NCBI GenBank assembly: GCA_036877525.1
Contig: JAZGTH010000008.1
Location: 3,376,001 to 3,440,000, forward strand
Origin: Chromobotia macracanthus
Lineage: Eukaryota > Chordata > Actinopteri > Cypriniformes > Botiidae
Direction: 5' to 3'
Length of the DNA stretch: 64,000 nt
The first letter of the stretch is position 1; each line of letters opens with the position of its first letter. The translations under genes and the position numbers were made by a program. The notes under the pieces are model-generated. The model was not told the DNA's origin. It saw nothing but the letters and a program-made list of their open reading frames with translations, and made no database searches. This document shows, one piece after another, positions 25,391-37,172 of the stretch.

Positions 25391-26151
25391 AATAAAAGTT
25401 TTCTGCAATATTCTGAATCCAACAATAAAAAAAAGAATTTGCTTTGAAAATGAGGAACACAGTTTAAAACAGTTTAAATGTAACAGATATTTTTTACTGT
25501 AAATGTAAGAGTGTCTTACCAAAAATGTTAACAAGATTATTTCTAATTGTCTAGAATTTTTAATAATTTGACCTTTACATTACAGATGTATTAAAGTGAA
25601 GTTTAGATCCACAGTTGGAACATGCAGACAAAATTGCCAAAAAATAGTTATCTATTTGTTAAACCCAAATCCACCGTCTCAAACTAAGTCAGCACATAAG
25701 CAATGATTTATCAGAGGGATTGTAAACATGGTAGAATAGCAACTGCAGCTGTGGCATGACTCTCATGTTAAAATGGGTTTATTAAGTGTTTGAGGATTTG
25801 CAGGCTGGAGCAGGTGGAGTTTAAATCAGTTTTTTTGTAAATGATTAAGGGTCTTACAGAAAGCCAGCCCTGCTTATTAAGTACGAGAAAATCCTCTTTC
25901 TCTGCCTGTTCTGCTTAGCTGAAATGTAAGTTGGTGTATTTTTGCAATCCAGGTTTTGTGGTGATGGTGGATTTGGATCAGAGACCTGAAGAGACCATCA
26001 CTGTATTTCAGTCACTGTGCTCTGTTAGCAAAGCAACATATCACATCTTCTCTCCAGATGTGAGTAAAACAGTTATGTAGACTGCTGATACAGGCCTGAT
26101 TGCATTTTTTAGGGATGTACAATGGGTTTCTTCTCAGGGGTCAATAGATAG

Positions 26152-26153
<2 letters not shown>
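25391..26153. other. Unique DNA, nothing recognised
   Basis: Ordinary AT-rich DNA without coding sequence. Confidence 0.5.

Positions 26154-26221
<68 letters not shown>
26154..26221. repeat. Compound (GT)n(GA)n microsatellite
   Basis: A GT run at about 26,154-26,184 passes directly into a GA run to 26,221. Confidence 0.97.
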
Positions 26222-26223
<2 letters not shown>

Positions 26224-27471
26224 AACACTGTCTTCATCTCTTACAAGCACAACCAACTGTCTTAGCAACTGTTGCTGCAGGAACTGTTAAGAACATTTTA
26301 ATTTCTCCTTTCACAAAGAAACTTGTGAGCACCATCTGCTGGCAAGGAGTAAACTTACAGTAGTTACTATGTAAACCAGGTAATATAATATAGGACTTTT
26401 CATCTTAAAATTTGATCTAAATTAGTTAGATCTAAATATACTGATAGACAGACAGACATATATGCAAATACATACAGACATTAAAACACAATTTCTTAAT
26501 AAAGCTCTTAGTTTAGGTTTTGGCTTTTTTATCTGGTGTGTGAAGAAAACATAAAGATGATTAAGTGTGCAGACATTGCTTAAAGAGACTTGTGTAATTC
26601 ATTTTTTGAGAGCATGAGTTTTATTATGGGCTGGTGAGATAAGGAAATTATAATTGTCTGTGCTAAATAATGTTCTTTTTAAGAAAAGTTTAGCCATTTT
26701 TCTCACAATGATCATGATATGTTTTGGGAAATCCTAAGGACTTGAATTACGATGAAACAGTACATTATGTAATGGTTAACATTTTTCAGTAACCCAAACA
26801 AGTTAGGAAACAAGTTGGGAATTGGAATAACAGTGCATGTTATTCCAATTCTTTGGAATAGCATGCACTGAAGAGCAGAAAAGTGAATTTGGACAGTAAA
26901 TATAGTAGTGTCAGTTCTAAATCCATGTTGACTTGAAGCTTTTGACAACAACTGAACTTTGCAGCTATGTCTGTTATGATGTCAGGTACTTTTTGCCGTG
27001 TTTATGAGGTGTAAACAGAGGAAGCAACTCCCTCCCATCCCTGTGTGGAAATCAAATCACTTTCTTTACAGGGATTTAGCAGAGTTTTGGAGCACTGAGC
27101 ATTGATCAGAGCACATAGACGATGTATAATGAGTTCCATGCTTGTGAAATCATAAACAGGATGAAGGCTGCCCAATAATGCTCTCAGCCACCAAACGGTA
27201 TCTTTTAAAGCTCCACCATTCCCTGGATGGATTGCATGCATGCAACACTAACTCTTTACTTTGCTTGCCAGAAGTGTTTACTGTATAGTGTTTCTTCTTG
27301 ACACCTTTGACTTCCTTCATTTTCAGCTATTTTAATTATAATTATAATTATAGTTTTAATGTGAAATCTCCCTTTCGGACAATAAATTCTTATTTACTGC
27401 ATATTTCAGTTTTAGCAAATGACCAAAAGAAAACTAAATGTGGTCAGGTGTAAGTGAAATGTGTACAAAGT
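26222..27471. other. Unique DNA with overlapping hairpins
   Basis: No gene. Contains the paired hairpins at 26,819-26,870, given separately, and a short AATTAT tandem tract at about 27,329-27,352. A CACCATCTGCTGG word, often seen at repeat edges, occurs at 26,331. Confidence 0.55.
26819..26870. repeat. Two mutually exclusive perfect or near-perfect hairpins
   Basis: Hairpin A pairs 26,819-26,830 with 26,840-26,851 (12 of 12 bp, 9-nt loop). Hairpin B pairs 26,831-26,847 with 26,854-26,870 (16 of 17 bp, 6-nt loop). The central TTATTCCA element takes part in both, so only one can form at a time. It may be a decayed foldback repeat. Confidence 0.85.
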
Positions 27472-27562
27472 GAGTAATCCTGTAGCTTAATTGGTAGGGC
27501 ATTGCGTAAATCTGTATATCATTTTGGATAAAAGCATCTGCCAAATGTTTAAATGTAAACTG
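27472..27562 (+). mobile_element. Internally deleted SINE with L2-type tail
   Basis: A tRNA-like head, TGTAGCTTAATTGGTAGGGC at 27,481-27,500 (A-box), is joined directly to a 3' tail, TTTTGGATAAAAGCATCTG with CCAAATG at about 27,522-27,547. The B-box half is deleted. The tail has the short stem with GGATA loop that L2-clade LINE reverse transcriptases recognise (UnaL2 type), which explains how such SINEs spread. Confidence 0.8.
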
Positions 27563-28885
27563 AATCCGACAGCAGTCCAATTCAAAACACACAGAGTGAC
27601 AGTATAAACAGGCCCATTACATAAAGCAATTCACATTTCTTTGTATCTGTCTTTGTATCTGTGAGTCAAAAAGGCCCACAAACTGGTAAACAATGTCATA
27701 GCTGTGTGTTTTTGTGAGGACCACAAAGAATACAACATTAAAGGACTTCAAAACCACTTTTATTTTATTAAAGTTAAATAAAATAAAGGCTACGCAAGAG
27801 CCAGGCAAAACATAAAGTAATGCAGGACAATTTTGTCATCTAGAAAAGTAAAGACCAACCTTGCTGTAGCTTGGAGAATGATATTAACACGGTAATTAGC
27901 AGCAACATGTGTGCAGTGTTTCCTAATAGAGCCTGTCTAATCTTGTTATTAGTTATTCAATTAATGATAAACTAATGATGTGACTTTTCTCATAGGGGTC
28001 ACAGACACATTTCAACAAGGACTTCACCGATTGCTACCATTATAATCACCTCTCTCTCGAGTCTGAGACCCCCCTCAGAAAACACAACAACAGAAGCTTG
28101 TATTATGCAGAAAAGCAAAATGGAAACGCACTGCAACTCTTGTATTTCTCCCATTTGTATTGTGTTTAGAAACCGTTACTTGTTTCCACACTGTTGCGAT
28201 ACTTTGCAAGTCATCTTCCCCCTCTTACAGGCACCTACATAATGCTCAATTTAGACTCTGAAATAAGAATAAAAATCTCTCTGAATTTCCCTTCTGGGAT
28301 CTGTATTGCAAAACAAGTGCTGTAAGTGTTTAACTCGCAGCAATTTCCCATAAACCATTTTCAATGTGCTCAAATGCACAAATGCAGGAAAAAAATGGCG
28401 CATATGCTGCAATTTGTTTAACTTTTTAACTCTTTACTGTTGAGGACTAGTTACCCTTGTTAGGCTGACATCACTTTGTTGTACCCTCATTGTCCTCTAG
28501 CTAATAAGCAAATCACCCAGTGTTGATATTTCTCTAAATAACTAGGTTACCTGCTACTTCCTTGACAGCATAATGCATACAGTCATTTTAATGTTGCATC
28601 AAAAAAAGTTGTACTGTATGTACAAATTAATGTACAGGTATGTACATTAAAATTATTAAAAATATTGCTAATATTGTTAAAACAATTAGAACTTCATTCA
28701 CCAGTAAGTGCACTTTAGTTAACTGCACTGCCTGGAAGACTCATAATTGAATTGAATTTATCATTACCATGTTGCTAAGCTATATCCTAATAATAAAAAA
28801 AGCACAAATATTGGGTAGGGTTATCGTTTTTTGTGATTTTTAGTCTTCAAGTGTAAGGTAAAATGTAAACTGTGTTTTAAAAAAT
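27563..28885. other. Unique DNA, nothing recognised
   Basis: No gene. The inverted words around 28,610-28,650 (GTACTGTATGTACA, TGTACATT) are short. Confidence 0.5.
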
Positions 28886-28948
28886 GTATACTGTGAATCC
28901 GCTGTAAGTCGCTTTGGAGAAAAGCATTTGCCAAATGCATAAATGTAA
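28886..28948 (+). mobile_element. SINE/L2 3'-tail fragment
   Basis: Contains CTGTAAGTCGCTTTGGAGAA followed by AAGCATTTGCCAAATGCATAAATG, the end common to cyprinid SINEs and L2-clade LINEs. The loop is GGAGA rather than GGATA. No head is visible. Confidence 0.75.
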
Positions 28949-31570
28949 TTTTTTTAATTTCAGTGAACTATTTTGGCATTAAGTTTAATATTGAATAATA
29001 TTACATCAATCTTGTACATCAATCTATTTTTTTCACTGACCTCATTGAAGTGCATTCTGGGATAGCCTTCTCCACAAAAAGATTCAGTGATGCTGCCTTA
29101 GGACTAGGCCAAAATTAATATCAAAATTAATTAAAAGTTGCATAATTAAGTTGCCCAGGTGTTGGGACACCCTTTACGTCTGAATTAGACCTTTGATGCT
29201 TTGAAATGGTGCCTGCGATTCATTTAAATAGATGTACATTCTTCTTACCCTATCAAGGCTACAGCTTGTTATTTTAAAGGCAATTAATCACACTTCAGAC
29301 CTGATCAAACAAAGTGTTGAAAAAACAAATTCTATTATATTTTAATCTTGTTTTAATTATTTCTATTTTGTGTCAATTGGCCTTATTTAAACAACTACTC
29401 TGTTGCGCTAATGGAAATCATGTTTGTGTTTATTCCTCCTGCTTGAGGTTTCTTGATTATCAGCTGTGCTGTCAAACCCAGTGTGTTAACATTAGGCACC
29501 TACACAGATTCCACACATCATTTCCTGTGTTCAGCCCACAATGCTTCAGGCCCAAACTCAGCAGTGAACTGAGGTATCACAGCCAGCTCCATGCTCATGA
29601 AAACATCCTAGAACACAGAACGTCGCCCAGAGCAACTTAAAAAGCTACTTTTCATCAGAGTTTTCCTGCCTGTTCTGTTTTCCCAACATGTTGAATATCC
29701 CATTACACAGTCTGCCAATGATGTTGAAATAGAGGAAGTCGACTAAAAGACAGGATGGTGTCTGCAGTTAAAATCTGCAGTAAAACTGTCAGTTGAGTTT
29801 TACCTGCAGGCACAGTATTTTCCTGTCTGTTCTTCTAAAAGAGATTCATGCTACAAAAATGACACTTTAGAGGCTGTTGGTATTATAGAGGTTTATAACT
29901 GGCTTTGGTAAACAGTGGGAGGTGGGGAAGCGGCAGGCAGCTGTCGTATATGTGAAGTTCCTTTTAAGCAAGTCGGTTGACTTGGCAGCCATCTTGGTAA
30001 TGCAGCTATTATCTATGTAGTAAAGAAGAATATACACAATGCTCCAGCTCCTATATACTTAAATCAAGAAAAACAGAAAAAAGTTTGTAAAGATTTCATT
30101 TCAATGTTATATTTCAGGTAAACAATAAAACCAGGGAGACTTGAATTATTCTTTTAAGAAAACTAAATAGTTTGTTGTACAAGATTTTCCTTTGGTTGTA
30201 TTGCTAGATAAAGAATGTGTTATGTTTGTTATAGATTAGTATTTCCAATTCTTCCTCTGCTACAAAAACAAATAAATGGTTTTGGTGTTGTGTATATGCT
30301 TGGTTAAAAAGTTAATCAGCTAGCAGTAGTCAGAGTCAGTAGGATAACCAATTAGCTTTTAAGCTAAGCTAAAACAATATAGAAGTCATATGTTTCATTT
30401 GGGCATTTACATCCTCTGTAAAGACATCTGAAAGGCATTAATGGAATGTTGCCCAACATCATCTCCCACAGCCTAAATGGTCCCTTATGTGTGTTATGAC
30501 TATTTTTTACATACAGATAAAACAAGGCTTAAAAGTTTCTCTTAAATTAAATGTTTCATGATTTCCCACTAGAAAGTTATCTAAATCTAAAACACTAATG
30601 CATGCAGGAAATTGAAACAGCCAGATCTTTTTGATGATGTCCAATCTGTAATTGTTCATTAAATATTTGGGTTCATGCTCATAACGAATCAAAGGCATGA
30701 ACGCATTCAGCTCTGAGCAACGCAACATCAGGAAGCTTAATTTCCCTTGAAATAGTCTTAGCAGGGAATAGTTATGTTGAGATGTTCAAACAGTAGGTAG
30801 CTGGTGTTTTCCAACTGACTGTAAAAAAGCAGGAAAAAAGACCTGTTACCTATCTCTCTGCTCTGCATGTGGGTGCTGGGGTGTAGTGCGCTTAACACTA
30901 CCTGACAACTTGGTTGACATCTCAAAGAGTTCCTTAATATATTCTTAAACCTTTTGGCATCTCTTTCCTGCCCCAAATCTCATGAATAACGCATAGGGCC
31001 CAGTCAGCAAGTAAGCAGTAGGAGCAGCGGCCAGCCTTCATCCATCACTGTCTTCCTGCCCGGCTGGCAAGCAGGCCACAGCAGCTCCCCCAATAACCAC
31101 CTCCTCCCTTCCCCTGTCAGTAAACAGGTAAAAGAACTGCAAGAGCAGGTGGAGGGGGTGAGGGGTAGCAGGCATTTAGCAAGACACAAATCTCTGTCAC
31201 GGTCCTGCCCGAGCTTTCTGCTGGTTTATTTTGATTCATGTAAAGGTCTATACATTTAACTGTAACTATAACCCTGGAGGGTTGAACATTTATGCTATAG
31301 TCTAAAATTACTGATAACATATTACTCCAAAACACAAGGCCCATTGACTGCACAACACAGCACTATTACTTAAAGTTCAAAAGTTCATAAGTAAGTTCAA
31401 AAGTTTATAATTGTAGTACAGTATAGTAATATTTCTTTTGTATCCTAAGACTTGGACAGGACTAACCCCAACTGTCGCAAGACCAAACTTTATCTTAATA
31501 CCAACACAAAGAATGTTTGTAAGTCTCTATTGCAGAACTGGGCGACAAGTTAAAGCTAATCATTGTACAG
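28949..31570. other. Unique DNA, no gene seen
   Basis: Mostly AT-rich. The segment 31,000-31,160 is GC-rich (CAGCAGCTCCCCCAATAACC) but has no recognisable coding or splice structure. Confidence 0.5.
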
Positions 31571-31934
31571 TGCTAGCAGTCGTGACACAACCCTGGATGG
31601 CAGATGTGCATTACAGAGAGATCAGAGACCAATGCACAGTTACAGATGTAATACAGAGAGGTGTCATGTCACACTTTCCACTCCTCACCTCCATATCACC
31701 CAACAACCCTGACTGTTTAATGGTAACATCAGGGGTCCAGCACCTCTGGTTGTGCTAGCAGTCTTGGCACAACCCGGAATGGCAGTTATGCATTACAGAG
31801 AGATCAGAGACCAATGCGTAATTACCGATGCAATACAGAGAGGTGTCATGTCACACTTTCACCTCCTCACCTCCATATCACCCAACAACCCTGACTGTTT
31901 AATGGTAACATCAGGGGTTCAGCGCCTCTGGCTG
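31571..31934. repeat. 182-bp tandem duplication, two copies about 91% identical
   Basis: Copy 1 is 31,571-31,752 and copy 2 is 31,753-31,934. They align without gaps and differ at about 16 positions. Each copy has an open plus-strand frame sharing the peptide HYREIRDQC and then QRGVMSHF and SPNNPDCLMVTSGVQ. The unit length is not a multiple of three, so the two frames are in different phases and cannot be one protein. I recognise neither the DNA nor the peptide. Confidence 0.9.
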
Positions 31935-34900
31935 GCTGAGGAGCTAGCGTTAGCCTCTGGCAGTATCCATGTCAGGGCCGAGATGCACAACCTCTTGTTT
32001 AACTGAGACAGAGGTGGAGATGAGGGAAGACCATCTCAGCAAGAGGTGAGATTCAAAACCAAAGATTCTATTAACCTGCTGTTGAAAGACATCTGTGTGT
32101 GTGTGTGTCTAACAGTAAAGAGCTGGATGTTAAGGTTGTGTAGATAAGAGGAATAACAAAATTCTGTTTGTAGCCCATTTTACTTCATCTGACTAAGTTG
32201 AATGAAACAGGATATTTAATGATAAAAATGGTGGGAATTTATCAAAATTGGTTGAATTGGAAAAATTGTCTTAATATGACAGATGGTTGAAGGGGATGAA
32301 AAATTAGAGGGCTTGGTGATGTCACCTAAAAAAGTGAAGTCATTAGAGTGGTAATTATGTTTTGATTAAAGATTATGAAGACAAACATTGTTTTTTGTTT
32401 GAAGTAATGTGCACTGATGAATTGTACACAAAAAGACAAGAAATATATTTAAAGAAAGTAAATAGAGCCAATTTTAATTTAATGTTGACTAAGTGACATG
32501 GGCTAAGTTAATTTCATTAATCAACTAGTCGGTTGTAGCACAAATAGTCTACCAATATGACCCATCCATACTCCATAAATTTGAAAGGTCTCTTGTATTA
32601 AATTCAATATAGTCACTTCAAGTTCACATTCAGATAACAACTGACGAGTACATGGGTAAAATCCATTATCTAGATTTTAGGGAAAGAGTGCAATTCATCA
32701 TTCCTACCATTATGGAGTGGTCCAGGGGTGGTGTTCGGGCTCCACTGTGCTCTGCTAGAAATGAGCTATGCTGAAAATCACAGATGTCATTAGCTATCAG
32801 TGTTCTGTGTGGGAGGTTAATGTTGCTTAATGGATGTGTGAATATCTTGAGTTTGCCCCCATAGAAACTTTATCATCAATAGGAATATTCTGAGAAACAT
32901 CAGCTGGAACCACCTGAAATGTTGTATCATGCCGCGTTTGAGACTCCTCTCTTACTTCCCATCTTCTGTTTCGTTTTTTTCCTCTTCATCTCGACTTCAT
33001 CTGTACCCTAACCTGGTCGGGAGTTTCTCCAGACATGAGTGATGATCAAACGCTGTCCGTATGTGGCTGATTCATTTTGAATGAGAAGACATTATGATCT
33101 GGCCTCAGGGCAACGTCTAATGCTTACCATTTACAAATCACAATGATAAAACACTCTAATGGAGCTGATTCATATTCATTGAACTCACATTGTTTGAGAC
33201 TACTGCCCCCTCCAAAGAGTTGCATAGATCTTGAGATCCCATCACATTTTATGAACACAACTCAATTTTCTAACATACTTTCGCTCTATAGCCTTTGGTG
33301 CAGACCCAAGTCTGTTTGATGTCAGAGTATGGTTTGTTTGATGAGTGTAAAAGCGGTTTCTGTAGGGGGTAATCAAACCAGATTTTGGACCTGGCAGTAT
33401 AACCAACATTTTTAGTTTGTTCCTCATTGTGATGTTTAACCATTTAACACATTTAATTTGTTTTCTTAAATAACAGCATCTTAGTGGCTCCTAAACTAAC
33501 TTTTGCTTTTCTGTACTATAAACTTTAGTGAAAGGTTTACTGCTCAAGAGAGTTGTTCCTATAGATCTAGAACAATCAAACTGGCTGCTTGGCTCCATCA
33601 TTTAAAGGTATATATTGATAGTTTATTACATTCCTAATTTCCGTTCTTTGCTGCTGTGTCAGATTTATTTCTGCATCATGTGAAACTAAGGAGGCATGAA
33701 AATAGTAAGCTTTTGGTAATTAATAATTCAGGAAAAGTTGGTGCCATGACCCGAACAACTAAATTAACGAGTTTAATTATATAAATGTTCAACTCTGCCT
33801 GATTATGCACCTTGTCTAGTATAAATAAAATATTGCTCTAAATGTGTTTAGCCCATTATTAATTTATTGTGTGCTGGATGAGTTTTCAGTGTCAATCATA
33901 AATCAAACATCACTCTGATTGCACTGCTGCTAGTTCAGCTACTGTACAGCCTACAAACAGTGATGCACTGCATTGATGTCACATTACTACACTATGTCTC
34001 ATCACGCTACGTTTAATTTGACAAGTGGCATTAACTTTAATTGTAAGTAGAGTAGTCTGGGTTTTATATGCTTACTGAAAATATATATGGTAAAGTATGC
34101 ATGCTATTTATAGTTACAATAGAAAGGAGTTGGCTATTCCAAACATTGCATATTACACCGGAACAAACCCAAATCCTTTTTTTATTTTTGTCATGTAAAT
34201 GTATGTATGGTCTCCAGAATATCCATCAACACTTCCATCATCCTGTGACCCAACAGAAATGACTGTCAATTCTCCTGACAGCTGTGTATTATTAATTCAC
34301 CCCTGTTTCCAAGACAACAAGGTGGCAGTTAAATTGACACGTTTGTCTCTGGGCTCCATAATCCATTCAAGAGGATTTGCACTTGCTAATCAAACACCTT
34401 CTGAGATTGAGTGAAACAATTTCGCTCAACTTCAAATCAAGCCAAAATTGAATCTTATAAATATACTGCACTGTTTACCATTTGATCAGCAAAAAAATCA
34501 GACACAGGAAAAGAAAATCATTTGAAGCAGTTGACTGTACTTTTTTGTTAGTTTTTTGGTCTCTCACACATGCAATTGATGTCACTTTATTGTGTATAAC
34601 CTTTCACACCTGAAGCTGTTTCAATTCAAAGATATTCCCTAACTCCTTTCTAAACATTATTAGGGGCATAATCCATAGCCACATGCTTAGTTAGCCAAAT
34701 AAGAAGTTCATGCCATGGGAAACAAGTAAAATTAATTCTGAGACCATGGATGTCTCCTTAATCCCACGGTTAATAACTTCAGCTGTAAGTACCAGAATAC
34801 CATTATCACCTTGAAATGCAAAGCTGCCTTTGAGGCAGCCATTTTTTGTCATTATGTTTCAGCTTAGTGAAAATCCAAGGAAGAAAGTAATTGAATGCTA

Positions 34901-35830
34901 CCTGTCAATCTTTCTCATTTTCTTCTTCTTTCTGTAATGAAATAAGCATCATAGATTTGTTTTGTGTTTTGAAAACACTTATTTTTGTCTGGATGATCAA
35001 AGCGCGTGACAGCTAACTTAAATATCCCATATACTGGGTTTATTAGCTTGTATGTTATGAAAATGTGGTGATAACTTTTTGATTAAAGAGGAGTCTACTT
35101 TTAAACATGTTGCTTCATAATGCACTACTACAAATCAACCTGTAATTTTCTGAAGAGGCATTTACATGAGGGAAAAAGGAACTGTACTTTTAATTGACTT
35201 TTAATGAATATTGTAAGCATCTGTCTATTATGTTTTTACCCTGGATGACTGAAAGATATTAGATATAAAACATTTTAAAGCATACAAAAGCACTTTAGAT
35301 AGCTAAAAATAATCTGCATTGAAGAAATATATATGCATGTATTTCTCAAAATAATTTTTGTGTCAGTACTCTAACATATAATAAACGAAATTTGAGGTTG
35401 CACCAGTAATCTCTGGCTGCTTGAAATGCAAAGGCAAATAGCACAGCTAAATGCAATCTGATCAATACTAATGGTCTGATCACTGAACACTTTGCAGCCA
35501 ATCACAGCGCAGCCTGTCTCTAAATGACTTATTTGTGTTTTTAACCTGAATTATATCCAATAACAAGAACTGCATTGTGATATAACATTAATTTAAATGC
35601 CTCACAAGTACTATTCCAGAAGAGCATGTGTCCTATATCCACTTTTTATTTACTTGTTTTTTTTAATTGACTAGAGACAAGAGAGAGTAATGGGATTGAA
35701 CTTGACACAGGCTCAAATCAGACCTGTGAAGCCCATGTCAGCACCAGGGTCATACATAAACCAAAATAAAAGTGTGCTGTAAATTTATTTATTTATATTG
35801 ATAGATTTCCTAATATTCTGGTTTAGGCCT
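31935..35830. other. Unique DNA, no gene seen
   Basis: Repeat-poor sequence with a short GT tract at 32,093-32,108. The block around 32,930-33,240 is of somewhat higher complexity. No coding sequence recognised. Confidence 0.5.
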
Positions 35831-35911
35831 ATATCTTTTTATCTTTATCTGCCTACAGATAAAGGCACTAAACCATTACTAGAATGGTTTAGTGCCTTTA
35901 CAAAAAGATAT
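35831..35911. repeat. Long hairpin with 18-bp perfect stem
   Basis: The inner stem pairs 35,860-35,877 with 35,883-35,900 (18 of 18 bp, 5-nt loop ACTAG). An outer 10-bp stem pairs 35,831-35,840 with 35,902-35,911, with 19 extra bases on the left side. It may be a foldback transposon relic or a structured RNA. Nothing in the flanks decides between these. Confidence 0.85.
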
Positions 35912-35996
35912 CTGTGTTCCCCATCTCAGAGTTAAGAGCAACTATACACCATTATATAAATATATTTTCATAGATAATTAATATTTTGTAGACTCA

Positions 35997-36335
35997 TGTG
36001 GTGTCACAGTTATGGACTTTTATGTTTTGTTCTTTTGGTCTCCCTGGTCTTCGTTCTGGTTTAGTTTCTGTTTTACCTTATTTGGTAATTTTCCTGTTCT
36101 TGTTAAATTATTAGTTAATTCCCATCGCCTGTTTGCCCCTCCTCTGCACTATTTAAGTTCCCCTTTCAGTTGAGCTCCTGGTCTGTGATTGTGTTGTATG
36201 TGTTTGTTTAAATGTGTTTTGAGAGTTTGTTTCTGGAAAAGTATTAAAGTCTTATTTCTTGGAATATTCACAGTTTTGCTCCTTTTTTTGTTTGTGTTTC
36301 CATGCTTCTGTCAGCCTGCGACACGTTACATGTGG
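35997..36335 (+). mobile_element. Solo LTR of a Ty3/gypsy-type element with 5-bp TSD
   Basis: The LTR is 36,002-36,330 (329 bp), beginning TGTCACAG and ending CACGTTACA. It has a TATTTAAG promoter-like word at 36,150-36,157 and an ATTAAA signal at 36,243-36,248. The flanks are an exact TGTGG duplication at 35,997-36,001 and 36,331-36,335. It contains no gag or pol. It differs in sequence and length from the LTRs at 7,534 and 15,317, so three different gypsy families have visited this window. The open frames inside are accidental. Confidence 0.9.
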
Positions 36336-36799
36336 CCTGTCCTGTATCATTTAGTAACAATTTGTCTGCATTGTAGAAACCTCCACCTGCACTTCAGTGA
36401 TGCATAAAGCATTTTCAGCATTGAGCTTCATCACACAATCGCTTATTGAAATGTTCTGTCCTAATAACCAAAAAATAAGAACAGAAAATATTGTCAAACA
36501 GCAAGTATTTAAAAAAGGTTTAAATTGTATGATACGGCTTTACTGTCTGCCTCTATCTATGCTATTTAACCTCCAATCCAGGCACTCATGTGTGATATTA
36601 CCACTTGTGGTTGGGGCCTGCCTCTGCCCATCACTATATGACTGACTATATCATCTGTCCAGCATTTAAAAGAAATTCAAAATAAACCAAAGTGACGCAT
36701 ATGTACAAGCAACATTTCTGTATATACTTAATAACAAATACATAACCTTATCGATTGAGAGAGGAAGGGAAGCACTGAAAAAGAAAATTGAATCTACAG
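36336..36799. other. Unique DNA, nothing recognised
   Basis: No gene or repeat recognised. An open frame at 36,397-36,645 has no known domain. Confidence 0.5.
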
Positions 36800-37125
36800 C
36801 TGAGGATACAGCCAGCAAGAGAGCACTTATCGCATGCTACAATAGAGCTGCTATTTCCTTAAAGATATCAGAGGGAGTCGGGCTGAATTTAATTACTGCG
36901 AGACTGTTGCCGTTCAAGGACTTTTTTTACACAGCTGAGAATGAGATTAGAGCTAACGCCTCAGTCGTATGAGAAAATCATGATTAATTTCTCGAAGGAA
37001 TGTGCCTCTAAATCAGTAAACTTTCTCTATTAGCAATTTAGATCAGACCCACATTTGCTACAGTGAATATTCACCTGACAAGTACCATCTCACTTTATTA
37101 ACAGCTCAGTCAGTGCTGCATATTG
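36800..37125. promoter_or_regulatory. Candidate conserved non-coding block
   Basis: Repeat-free, high-complexity DNA with AATTTAATTACTGCGAG near 36,885 and AAATCATGATTAATTTC near 36,975 (homeodomain-type cores), plus CGTATGAG and CACCTGAC words. There is no open frame. It stands out from the flanking AT-rich DNA and is a good candidate for comparative testing. Confidence 0.3.
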
Positions 37126-37140
37126 GGGCCTCATTTCCAG

Positions 37141-37141
<1 letters not shown>

Positions 37142-37171
<30 letters not shown>
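37142..37171. repeat. (CA)n microsatellite
   Basis: A pure CA dinucleotide run of about 30 bp. Confidence 0.95.
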
Positions 37172-37172
<1 letters not shown>

